A DNA stretch of 10,274 bases from UBA9647 sp049522195 (GCA_049522195.1 JBEKOB010000116.1:1-10274), one strand, 5' to 3'. Positions 1-7,096 are shown, counted from the first letter of the stretch. Notes: generated from the sequence alone by a model not told the origin. Made by a program: numbers and translations.

Positions 1-1
1 C

Positions 2-172
2 CTCCCCGTTCACGTCCTCTATTACACGGTATGGAGAGAGAACGACGGTTCTGTCCAATTCCGTGAAGATTTCTATGGCCTCGACCGACGACTTGGGTGG
101 GTCCTCCAGGCAGCGCAGCCGAAGCCCGCTGGACTGTCCATTGCCGTCGAATCCCAAAACGCCTCGCATTGA
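2..172 (+). CDS. L,D-transpeptidase (YcbB/LdtD-like), C-terminal end only
   Basis: An open frame enters from the left edge and runs 56 codons to TGA at 170-172. It has no start inside the window. The residues LPVHVLYYTVWRENDGSV followed by QFREDFYGLDRRL match the conserved C-terminus of the large YcbB/LdtD-type murein L,D-transpeptidases, where the last strands carry a pattern like PVHLLYWTxWVDxDGxVQFRxDIYGRD. Enzymes of this family form 3-3 cross-links between meso-diaminopimelate residues of peptidoglycan in the periplasm, using a catalytic cysteine. That cysteine would lie upstream, outside the window. The tail after the motif (about 25 residues) is not conserved in any way I recognise. 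Identification rests on this one motif. No clear terminator follows it. Confidence 0.72.
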   Translation, partial: LPVHVLYYTVWRENDGSVQFREDFYGLDRRLGWVLQAAQPKPAGLSIAVESQNASH

Positions 173-249
173 CCCCGCGCTCCTCAGACACCGACACTTC
201 CAGGAAGCTTTCTGAAACCAAGCGTCGATTTAGAACCCATCCGATTTGT

Positions 250-263
250 GTTCGAATCTGAAC
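250..263. promoter_or_regulatory. Possible activator-binding palindrome (9/10 match)
   Basis: GTTCG-AATC-TGAAC matches the GTTCG-N4-CGAAC palindrome seen four times between 5405 and 6221, with one mismatch in the right arm. A weaker, 7/10 version (CGTCG-ATTT-AGAAC) lies at 223-236, but its 27-bp offset differs from the 22-bp offset of the strong tandem pairs. The last base is 61 bp before the TGG at 324; in the two strong modules this distance is 51 bp, so the difference is about one helical turn. A single 9/10 match somewhere in 10 kb can occur by chance, so this is only suggestive. Confidence 0.35.
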
Positions 264-323
264 AGTCATAAGATCAAGTAATCCAATAGCTAATAAGGAT
301 ATCGCCAGCCGTTCCTATGGAAT

Positions 324-358
324 TGGTTTGACATTGGCTGGGTGTTCCAGTAGCTTTG
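324..358 (+). promoter_or_regulatory. Candidate promoter(s) for the Band 7 gene: Bacteroidota-type, overlapping a -24/-12-like element
   Basis: Two readings overlap. First, TTTG at 327-330 and TAGCTTTG at 351-358, separated by 20 bp, fit the Bacteroidota housekeeping pattern (TTTG or TTG near -33, TAnnTTTG near -7). The left element also reads TTGACA (328-333). Second, TGGTTTG-ACAT-TGGCT at 324-339 keeps the GG-N10-GC core of a sigma-54 promoter, though it lacks most of the flanking consensus. GG-N10-GC alone is frequent by chance. Either reading would transcribe toward the Band 7 gene and give a leader of roughly 310-325 nt. Confidence 0.4.
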
Positions 359-541
359 TTCCCGTGCGTCAGCGATTGTCCCACTTGCACGAGGACAAAC
401 TGATGGAAAACAGGCCCTTCATACTGAACGACAGATTTTTCACGGGCACAGAGTACACGCCTCTGTCGTCAGCACCTGACTGCAACCTGCTACAACCATT
501 CCCCATCGTTTTCGTATCCAAGACTGGCGATTAAGATACGA

Positions 542-575
542 GCGACTCTTCGGAGTCCCTAGCCCGGATAGTCGC
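542..575 (+). other. RNA hairpin in the Band 7 leader, with an alternative UUCG-loop fold
   Basis: GCGACT (542-547) pairs with AGTCGC (570-575). After one mismatch the stem continues through TTCGG (549-553) with CCGGA (564-568), including one G-U pair, and closes on a 10-nt loop. A competing small hairpin, GACTC-TTCG-GAGTC (544-557), has a UUCG tetraloop and uses the same left arm, so the two folds exclude each other. No T-run follows, so this is not a standard intrinsic terminator. It ends 99 bp before the start codon at 675. Confidence 0.35.
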
Positions 576-674
576 GCCGAATGTCTCAAGTAGGGGACAT
601 ATGCGCATGCGTTCCAAAACCGTGCACTTTTTCAATTGAACGATACGCAATTCTAGCTGAGTACGGAGGCAACA

Positions 675-2633
675 ATGACAACTTTACTTTGGATTTTGGC
701 GATGATCGTCGCCGCGTTCATCTTCTTGATACTCTTGCCATCTATACGACTCATCGGTCCGACCGAAATCGGCCTGCCTATGAAACGGTTCTCTTTGAAG
801 AAGCTTACAGAAGACAACCCGATCGCTTTCAACGGGGAGCCCGGCTACCAGGCGACGCTGCTGATGCCGGGACTACGATTCAAGTTGAATATTCTCTACA
901 AGGTGAAGACGTATCCATGGGTGCAGGTGCCTGCCGGGGAGATCGGTGTGGTTATCTCGCAGGTTGGAGCGCCGCTCCCGATTGGTGCGAAATCGGCTGT
1001 TTATAAGAAGGAATTCGGAAATTTCACAGACCTGGAAAAATTTGTGAAGAACGGTGGCCAGAAAGGTGTTCAACGTCCGGTGCTTTCGCCGGGAACGCTG
1101 GCACCGATACATCCGATTGCGTTTCTGGTGATCACGAAACGACAGCTGTACGGAATCCCGGTCGATCCTGAGATCAGAGAGAAAATGTCGCGTGACGGGG
1201 TGCTCCGGCCGGAGTCGTTCGGCCTGACGGCGTCGCAACTTGAACTTGTGCGCATCGGGCCTGAAGAAGTGGAAGGGGGGCACGTGGTGGACAAGATCGG
1301 GATCGTAACAACGTATGAGGGGGAGCCGTTGCCATCCGGTCACATCGCAAGTCGCATCGGGAGCTTCGACGACATCGCGGCGCTTGAAACGAACACCGAG
1401 GTGACTGATGCGGAGATGAGCGAAGCGCTCCTCGGAAGCAAGAACACGGTTCACAACAATTACCAGGACTTTCAGGCGTTTCTGGAGCATGGAGGAAAAA
1501 TCGGATTGCAGCATGATCCCTTGCTGTACGGAGCGTACACGCTGAATCCGTTCCTCGTTCGCGTCGAGATGGTTCCCATGCTCGTTGTGAAACAGGGTGA
1601 AGTTGCTGTGATCAAATCGTATGTTGGCCTTGCGACGAAGGATATGTCAGGCGACGCGTTCAAGTTCGGATCGCTGGTGCGACCGGGGCACAGGGGCATT
1701 TGGCAGGAGCCGCTCCGAACAGGAAAGTACCCGATTAATCCGCGATGCTATGAGGCGGAAATCGTTCCCACCGCAATTCTGACACTAAACTGGGCGGAAG
1801 CGGTCTCGGCTGCCCACAACCTGGACAGGAATCTGCAACAAATAGTTGCCAAGAGCCGTGAGGGGTTCGTTTTCAAGATCGACTTGCAGGTCCAGATCCA
1901 TGTTCCCGACAAGAAAGCTCCGCGCGTGATTTCCATGGTTGGCACAATGTTCAATCTCGTGAACGAAGTGCTCCAGGCTGCGGTCGGCAACCACTTCCGG
2001 GATAAGCTCCAAAGCATGAAGGCCGTGCAGTTCATCGAAGAGCGTCAGCGGGTTCAGAAAGAAGCATTCGAGCACATCGAGTCCCAACTGAGGCAGTATG
2101 AGGTCGAGACCAGGGGAGCATATATCCAGGATGTGATCCTCCCGCAGGACATCGTGACAGTATTGACGCAGAGAGAAATTGCTGCGCAGCAGATTGAGAC
2201 ATTCCAGAAGCAGAAGTCGGCACAGGACCAGAGGATTGAGATGGAGAAATCGAAGGGCGTTGCGGACAAGCAGGCGGATCTGGCCTCATCAGAAGTGAAT
2301 GTGAAAATCCAGGAAAACAAGACCTCAGCCAGAAAGATAGAAGCCGATGGTGAAGCGACCTTCACGCAAATGACGGGTCAGGCAAAGGGAGCCGAAGTCA
2401 GAGCCATCGGAATGGCGAAGGCGGAAGCGTATGAGCGGCAGGTTTCAGCTCTTGGCAAGGATGCAACTGCGTTCGTGAACGCGATCACGGCTCTCGCAGA
2501 TAAGGGGATCAAGATCGTGCCCGATATTCTTGTCGGGGGCGGCGGACAGCAGTCATCACTCGTCGATGCGTTGCTCGCAATGGTAATGCGGGGTGGCGTG
2601 AAGGGATTGACGCCAGGCGAAACAAAATCATAA
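675..2633 (+). CDS. Membrane-anchored SPFH/Band 7 (flotillin-like) protein with N-terminal repeats
   Basis: The protein has 652 residues. ATG 675 is preceded by GGAGG (665-669) at 5-bp spacing. Residues about 4-23 form one hydrophobic segment, so it is probably anchored in the inner membrane. Residues about 30-365 look like four related units: each has a G-[EK]-[IV]-[AG]-V type strand and a G-x-Q/W-x-x-x-L-x-x-G-x-x-x-[LI]-[NH]-P type strand. Residues about 360-500 resemble an SPFH/Band 7 domain (VGNHFRDKLQSMKAVQFIEERQ; YIQDVILPQDIV). Residues about 500-590 are charged and Ala/Glu/Lys/Gln-rich, typical of the flotillin coiled coil (KIEADGEATFTQMTGQAKG). The tail has a GGGG linker and a short hydrophobic end. 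SPFH proteins oligomerise and scaffold membrane microdomains or proteases; the specific role here is unknown. The repeats-SPFH-coiled coil order also resembles major vault protein, which is speculative. The hydrolase gene starts 98 bp downstream. Confidence 0.85.
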   Translation: MTTLLWILAMIVAAFIFLILLPSIRLIGPTEIGLPMKRFSLKKLTEDNPIAFNGEPGYQATLLMPGLRFKLNILYKVKTYPWVQVPAGEIGVVISQVGAPLPIGAKSAVYKKEFGNFTDLEKFVKNGGQKGVQRPVLSPGTLAPIHPIAFLVITKRQLYGIPVDPEIREKMSRDGVLRPESFGLTASQLELVRIGPEEVEGGHVVDKIGIVTTYEGEPLPSGHIASRIGSFDDIAALETNTEVTDAEMSEALLGSKNTVHNNYQDFQAFLEHGGKIGLQHDPLLYGAYTLNPFLVRVEMVPMLVVKQGEVAVIKSYVGLATKDMSGDAFKFGSLVRPGHRGIWQEPLRTGKYPINPRCYEAEIVPTAILTLNWAEAVSAAHNLDRNLQQIVAKSREGFVFKIDLQVQIHVPDKKAPRVISMVGTMFNLVNEVLQAAVGNHFRDKLQSMKAVQFIEERQRVQKEAFEHIESQLRQYEVETRGAYIQDVILPQDIVTVLTQREIAAQQIETFQKQKSAQDQRIEMEKSKGVADKQADLASSEVNVKIQENKTSARKIEADGEATFTQMTGQAKGAEVRAIGMAKAEAYERQVSALGKDATAFVNAITALADKGIKIVPDILVGGGGQQSSLVDALLAMVMRGGVKGLTPGETKS

Positions 2634-2644
2634 GGTAGTGAGAT

Positions 2645-2662
2645 TGAGAAGCGTTCTTCTCA
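2645..2662 (+). other. Perfect 7-bp hairpin after the Band 7 gene
   Basis: TGAGAAG-CGTT-CTTCTCA is a perfect inverted repeat 12 bp after the Band 7 stop codon. No T-run follows, so it is not a convincing intrinsic terminator. It could be a partial terminator or a transcript-stabilising 3' structure between two possibly co-transcribed genes, or chance. Confidence 0.25.
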
Positions 2663-2731
2663 GCCAGGACACAGAGGGAGTTGCTGACCGGACATTTAGA
2701 ACGTCAATCGAAAAATCAGAAAGGATTCTGC

Positions 2732-3640
2732 ATGAAACAGCGTAGTATGGTTCTCCCGTTCATTCTCATTCTTGTCTTCTTCGTGAACACATCCGATGTA
2801 CGATCTCAGGTCACAGATTCCTGGACGTACAATGCTGTCAATGGATATCGAATTACACCGAACATCGTATATTCGACTGCCAACGGATATGACTGCAAGC
2901 TGGATGTGTATGCGCGCAACGTGACCGGTCCGATTCCAACCGTCATCTATATTCATGGCGGCGGGTGGGTTGCCGGTACGAAAGAGACTGCGGTCATGAA
3001 CCTGATGCCGTACCTCGAAATGGGCTTGAACGTCGTCAATGTTGAATACCGGCTTGCCCGCGTGTCACTGGCTCCGGCGGCCGTTCAGGATTGCCGGCTC
3101 GCACTTCGCTGGGTGTTCAAGTACGCCAAGCAGTACGGCTTCGATACCACGAAGATCATCGTCACCGGCGGTTCCGCCGGCGGGCATTTGGCGCTGACGA
3201 CGGGGATGCTTGATCCATCGTACGGTTTCGACACACCAACCGATTGGGATTACACTGGTGTTGAACCGAAGGTCGCTGCGATCGTCAATTGGTTTGGCAT
3301 TACGGACGTGAAGGATCTTCTTGCCGGACCGAACAAACAAGACTACGCAGTCGATTGGCTTGGCAACCTTCCCAACAAAGAGGCAATTGCACTCAGCGTC
3401 TCGCCGATCACCTATGTCCGGAAAGGGCTGCCGCCGATTTTCACCGTCCATGGAGATAAAGATCAACTCGTGCCGTACAACCATGCCGTGAGGCTTCATG
3501 AGGCCCTTACAAAAGCTGGGGTGCCGAATCAGCTGATGACAATCCCTGGTGGAAAACATGGCGGGTTCTCGAAAGAGGAAATGGGAAGGGTGTTTACCGC
3601 CATAAAGGAGTTCCTGAAGAACAATAAGATCGTTGAGTGA
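2732..3640 (+). CDS. Exported alpha/beta-hydrolase (BD-FAE/acetyl-esterase-like, COG0657 type)
   Basis: The protein has 302 residues. I choose ATG 2732, which has AAGG at 2721-2724 (7-bp spacing) and is followed directly by a signal peptide (MKQRSMVLPFILILVFFVNT, likely cut near SDVRSQ). The frame also allows TTG 2681, but that would put 17 polar residues before the signal. The triad is visible: oxyanion motif HGGGW at 75-79, nucleophile Ser148 in GGSAGG (146-151), Asp244 in HGDKDQLVP (240-248) and His276 in GGKHGGF (273-279). This is the arrangement of BD-FAE-type carbohydrate esterases and related carboxylesterases acting on acetyl or feruloyl esters. The length is normal for the family. 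The enzyme probably acts in the periplasm or outside the cell; the substrate cannot be read from sequence. No promoter is obvious in the 98-bp gap after the Band 7 gene, so co-transcription with it is plausible. Confidence 0.85.
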   Translation: MKQRSMVLPFILILVFFVNTSDVRSQVTDSWTYNAVNGYRITPNIVYSTANGYDCKLDVYARNVTGPIPTVIYIHGGGWVAGTKETAVMNLMPYLEMGLNVVNVEYRLARVSLAPAAVQDCRLALRWVFKYAKQYGFDTTKIIVTGGSAGGHLALTTGMLDPSYGFDTPTDWDYTGVEPKVAAIVNWFGITDVKDLLAGPNKQDYAVDWLGNLPNKEAIALSVSPITYVRKGLPPIFTVHGDKDQLVPYNHAVRLHEALTKAGVPNQLMTIPGGKHGGFSKEEMGRVFTAIKEFLKNNKIVE

Positions 3641-3816
3641 TGGTGATTCAGTAGCTCGAGAATTTACTCCGGAGTCGTTTTCGTACGATAGCCAGACCAC
3701 CGAAGCACCGAGGACTCCACGCGGATCGAAGGCAACTGTTTAAGCTGGTCGTTTGCTGAGCGGATCCTTTGTGCCTCCGTGGTTCTCTCTAAGCGTTCCC
3801 ACCCAGTCTGCATGCC

Positions 3817-3822
3817 AGGAGG
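3817..3822 (+). promoter_or_regulatory. Ribosome binding site that sets the activator start
   Basis: A full AGGAGG sits 5 bp before GTG 3828. The longer frame can start at TTG 3753, but that has no comparable site and adds 25 residues (including PPWFSLSVPTQS) unlike the N-terminus of such activators. The GTG is therefore the better start. Confidence 0.75.
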
Positions 3823-3827
3823 CAACC

Positions 3828-5354
<1,527 letters not shown>

Positions 5355-5404
5355 GTCGGAACGAACGCAACACCACTCCTCCTACGCTTATCCCCGTCCT
5401 TTTC

Positions 5405-5440
5405 GTTCGAATTCGAACTTGACAATGTTCGGAAGCGAAC
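5405..5440. promoter_or_regulatory. Tandem activator-binding palindromes (UAS), copy A
   Basis: Two perfect palindromes occur: GTTCG-AATT-CGAAC at 5405-5418 and GTTCG-GAAG-CGAAC at 5427-5440. They are 22 bp apart start to start, about two helical turns, so both would sit on the same DNA face. They lie near -105 and -83 relative to the predicted transcription start (about 5517), the usual zone for sigma-54 enhancer sites. The same pair with the same spacing occurs at 6186-6221. A TTGACA string at 5419-5424 between them lacks a good partner -10 and is not called as a promoter. Confidence 0.8.
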
Positions 5441-5490
5441 GCGTATTTTCGTGACCCCTATAATTCTCCCCAAAACAACCACTTGAATTC

Positions 5491-5506
5491 TGGCCTGCCA
5501 ATTGAG
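5491..5506 (+). promoter_or_regulatory. Sigma-54-like -24/-12 promoter of the HEAT gene
   Basis: TGGCCTG-CCAA-TTGAG aligns without gaps to the sigma-54 consensus TGGCACG-N4-TTGCW. The TGGC and TTG cores and the spacing are kept; the usual C of the -12 GC is A. The matching element at 6272-6287 has the same A. It begins 51 bp after the last base of the UAS pair. The predicted start is about 5517, giving an 87-nt leader. Confidence 0.68.
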
Positions 5507-5559
5507 TGGTATAGCTCGAAGTTGTGAGAGAGCGCAATCAATCAGACAGATAATCCACT

Positions 5560-5611
5560 ACCTAATTCCTTTTTTCTTTTCACTCTTTATCTCGGAGGAT
5601 GTCATGAAAAC
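5560..5611 (+). promoter_or_regulatory. Conserved leader and ribosome binding site, copy A
   Basis: The leader end reads ACCTAAT (5560-5566), a pyrimidine-rich run to TTTATC, then GGAGG (5594-5598) 5 bp before ATG 5604. The last 18 bases, GGAGGATGTCATGAAAAC, match the lipoprotein gene at 17 of 18 positions, and the ACCTAAT and pyrimidine segments are also shared at nearly the same distance. This also fixes ATG 5604 as the true start. Confidence 0.6.
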
Positions 5612-6050
5612 CTTAGGATCGATCTTCGTCGCACTGCTTATCGCAGTGGTTGCACAAGCCAACGCACAGGACATGCAGAAGGCACTTGGTGAGGTTAAGT
5701 TTGCCAAGGCCGTGGACAACTATCTCGTTGCTCTTCAGAGCCCGAACGATGGTCTGCGTCGCAGTGCCATCTACCAGCTCGGCCAGATGGCAGCGCCAGA
5801 CGCAGCGATTCCGCTCATGCGTATCTTGCGCAACGGCAAGGATGAGAAGAGCCGCATTGCTGCCGCTTGGGCACTCTGCAAAATCGGCAACCCCGCAGGG
5901 ACCTACGCGGTAAAACAGGCCGTGCGGTTTGACGAAAGCAAGAAAGTGCAACTGCACTCTGCGTGGTACTACAACCTGTATGTCTCTAGCGGTACGTTTG
6001 CCTTTATCCCTGCCGCGAGTGGCTCTACTACAGTTGCCGAACTCCGGTAA
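5604..6050 (+). CDS. Small exported HEAT-repeat protein
   Basis: The protein has 148 residues. ATG 5604 has GGAGG at 5-bp spacing and opens a clear signal peptide (MKTLGSIFVALLIAVVAQANAQ, likely cut after ANA at residue 21). The longer frame back to 5502 would run into the promoter and is rejected. Residues about 36-110 form helical HEAT/PBS-lyase-type repeats: DNYLVALQSPNDGLRRSAIYQLGQM, then DAAIPLMRILRNGKDEKSRIAAAWALCKIG, and a further partial helix pair. The C-terminal 35 residues are not repeat-like. HEAT repeats bind proteins, so a periplasmic adaptor or binding role is reasonable, but no partner is visible. It is the first gene after the sigma-54 activator, has its own UAS and -24/-12 element, and ends in a strong terminator. 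It is therefore probably transcribed alone under activator control. Confidence 0.85.
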   Translation: MKTLGSIFVALLIAVVAQANAQDMQKALGEVKFAKAVDNYLVALQSPNDGLRRSAIYQLGQMAAPDAAIPLMRILRNGKDEKSRIAAAWALCKIGNPAGTYAVKQAVRFDESKKVQLHSAWYYNLYVSSGTFAFIPAASGSTTVAELR

Positions 6051-6081
6051 GCTGCTCTCTTGCCAAGCGGTGCAGATCTGA

Positions 6082-6117
6082 AGAAGCGGGTAAGATGAAA
6101 CGATCTTACCCGCTTTT
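6082..6117 (+). terminator. Intrinsic terminator after the HEAT gene
   Basis: A 13-bp perfect stem (6084-6096 with 6103-6115, core GCGGGTAAGAT) encloses the loop GAAACG, with the right arm running into TTTT (6114-6117). It starts 31 bp after the HEAT stop codon and separates that gene from the next module. Confidence 0.9.
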
Positions 6118-6185
6118 GCTGTACGTTCCCGTCCCGTTGCTCCCCACACGCGAAACAAGCCCCACCCCGGTTTCACTCGAGCACT

Positions 6186-6221
6186 GTTCAAAAACGAACT
6201 GTCGAATGTTCGCCATCGAAC
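6186..6221. promoter_or_regulatory. Tandem activator-binding palindromes (UAS), copy B
   Basis: GTTCA-AAAA-CGAAC at 6186-6199 (one mismatch) and the perfect GTTCG-CCAT-CGAAC at 6208-6221 are 22 bp apart, exactly as at 5405-5440. Every element of this module is shifted by the same 781 bp from copy A. The DNA between the elements is largely different, apart from AAT directly before the second palindrome. The predicted positions are again near -105 and -83. Confidence 0.8.
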
Positions 6222-6271
6222 ACCGCGTCAGGTTAACTGCCTGATGTGATGTAATTGATGCGATCTCTTGC

Positions 6272-6287
6272 TGGCCCGCGAGTTGAT
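6272..6287 (+). promoter_or_regulatory. Sigma-54-like -24/-12 promoter of the lipoprotein gene
   Basis: TGGCCCG-CGAG-TTGAT aligns without gaps to TGGCACG-N4-TTGCW and differs at two defined positions, one being the C-to-A change in the -12 element. It begins 51 bp after the last base of UAS copy B. The predicted start is about 6298, giving an 88-nt leader. Confidence 0.7.
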
Positions 6288-6338
6288 GAATAATAGGGAG
6301 TGCCAGCGAGTTAGACTTTGAGCATGCACGTCAGTTAC

Positions 6339-6393
6339 ACCTAATACACTATTCTTGTTTCGATTCTTATCCAAAGGAGGTTGTCATGAAAAC
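6339..6393 (+). promoter_or_regulatory. Conserved leader and ribosome binding site, copy B
   Basis: ACCTAAT (6339-6345), a pyrimidine-rich stretch ending CTTATC, AAAGGAGG (6373-6380) and GTC-ATGAAAAC mirror the leader of the HEAT gene. The Shine-Dalgarno is 5 bp before ATG 6386. The similarity may reflect duplication of a whole promoter-leader-signal-peptide unit, or shared translational control. Confidence 0.6.
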
Positions 6394-6907
6394 TCTTCTG
6401 ATGCTTCTTGCCGCCGCGCTGTTGTTTGTGGTTGTTGGTTGCGAAGAGCAGACGGTGGAACCAATTGTCGCCGCCAGTCCGCAGAGGCCGGCGGCTCCCG
6501 CTCTCCAAAAGCTTGTCATCAGCGAGCGATTGGATGTCAGGACCCCGGAGGGACTCACGGGCTCTGTCGATGTCGCCGGAGAGATTACGTACCAAATGAT
6601 CAAGGCTGAAGTCGCACTGGGGAAGGAACTCCCCGTGGCGAAGAAGACAGTCTACAATACCATCATCGCTGGCAATGGCGTCATGACATTTCAGCCTCCA
6701 GCGGGGTTTGCCAAGCCGAACACCTACAGATTCAGTGGTGAAGTCACCATGGTTCTCGAAGAAGGCACCGAGAATATCGAGGTGATGTTCCGGATCGAAG
6801 ATGCAGCGTGGTCCGGTGCGCGCTACCATGTTGGTTTCGCTGTCGGTCAGGGTTCGTTGGCGAAGGTCACAAGCCGCGTTGAGCTCTTCCCTGATATGTC
6901 ACAATAG
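6386..6907 (+). CDS. Lipoprotein of unknown function
   Basis: The protein has 173 residues. The N-terminus MKTLLMLLAAALLFVVVGCEEQ has a lipobox (VVGC, Cys19), so it should be lipidated and held in a membrane facing the periplasm or outside. Residues 22-40 are a Pro/Ala/Gln-rich linker. The rest alternates hydrophobic and polar residues (e.g. KLVISERLDV, GSVDVAGEITYQMI, TYRFSGEVTMVLEE, NIEVMFRIEDAAW, SLAKVTSRVELF), which suggests a beta-sandwich. I do not recognise the family. The gene has its own UAS, -24/-12 element and terminator, so it appears to be a single-gene unit controlled with the HEAT gene. The two proteins share no similarity after the MKT-type signal start. ATG 6386 is supported by AAAGGAGG at 5-bp spacing and by the lipobox position. 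Confidence 0.85.
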   Translation: MKTLLMLLAAALLFVVVGCEEQTVEPIVAASPQRPAAPALQKLVISERLDVRTPEGLTGSVDVAGEITYQMIKAEVALGKELPVAKKTVYNTIIAGNGVMTFQPPAGFAKPNTYRFSGEVTMVLEEGTENIEVMFRIEDAAWSGARYHVGFAVGQGSLAKVTSRVELFPDMSQ

Positions 6908-6932
6908 AGCATCACAAATCGCTGATCGTCCA

Positions 6933-6972
6933 GGCGACATCCCTCACAGCTTCAGGGGTGTCGCCCTTTTTT
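6933..6972 (+). terminator. Intrinsic terminator after the lipoprotein gene
   Basis: A 12-bp stem (6933-6944 with 6954-6965; GGCGACA pairs with TGTCGCC, then one T-G pair and CCCT with AGGG) has a 9-nt loop. It is followed by C and TTTTTT (6967-6972). It lies 25 bp after the stop codon and isolates the lipoprotein gene from the TonB receptor gene. Confidence 0.92.
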
Positions 6973-7096
6973 GGCAGACGCCGTTTCGTCATTCGCTTGA
7001 GTGGCGTCACGGTGCAACAAACCGCATGGGGGCTCGTTAGCATATAAAAAGGAAAAAAGGTACCTTGCCGACGTCGATCAATCAAAGGTCATGTGC

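Larger units (their letters stand above)
173..674. other. 502-bp non-coding region before the Band 7 gene
   Basis: I see no convincing gene here. A 43-codon frame from ATG 403 (MENRPFILNDRFF...) has a weak GAGG at 391-394, but it shows no recognisable domain and I do not call it. The stretch does hold a near-perfect copy of the palindrome found before two downstream genes (250-263), overlapping candidate promoters at 324-358, and a hairpin at 542-575. A transcript from the 324-358 promoters would carry a leader of roughly 310-325 nt before the Band 7 start codon. Confidence 0.55.

Noticed and set aside
250..263. tRNA T-arm (GTTCGAATC resembles the TpsiC loop)
   Set aside because: The flanking bases do not form the 5-bp T-stem (two mismatches), and no anticodon arm, acceptor stem or CCA end can be drawn around it.
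403..534. 43-codon frame MENRPFILNDRFF... with a weak GAGG upstream
   Set aside because: It has no recognisable domain, signal or clear codon pattern, and it lies inside the leader. It is too short to support without conservation data.
3641..3656. TGG-N10-GC at the start of the gap before the activator gene
   Set aside because: Only the GG-N10-GC core matches, with no palindrome upstream. Such matches are expected many times in 10 kb by chance.
3666..3675. Palindrome ACTCCGGAGT after the hydrolase gene, followed by CGTTTT
   Set aside because: A perfect palindrome without a loop folds poorly as RNA, and the T-run is short and offset. It is not a credible terminator.
5419..5464. Sigma-70-like boxes TTGACA (5419-5424) and TATAAT (5459-5464)
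   Set aside because: The two boxes are 34 bp apart, far too distant to work together, and neither has a good partner at 16-19 bp. A weak TATTTTCG at 5444 also sits at poor spacing.
6852..6865. GTTCG-TTGG-CGAAG, a 9/10 palindrome match upstream of the TonB receptor
   Set aside because: It lies inside the lipoprotein coding region, before a strong terminator. It has no 22-bp partner and no GG-N10-GC element at the module distance; about one such match is expected by chance in a few windows.
6974..6999. TGGCAGACG and TGGCGTCACGGTGCA strings before the TonB receptor as sigma-54 promoters
   Set aside because: The first lacks a -12 element. The second has GG-N9-GC (one base short), and sigma-54 spacing is strict. 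No palindrome pair precedes them.
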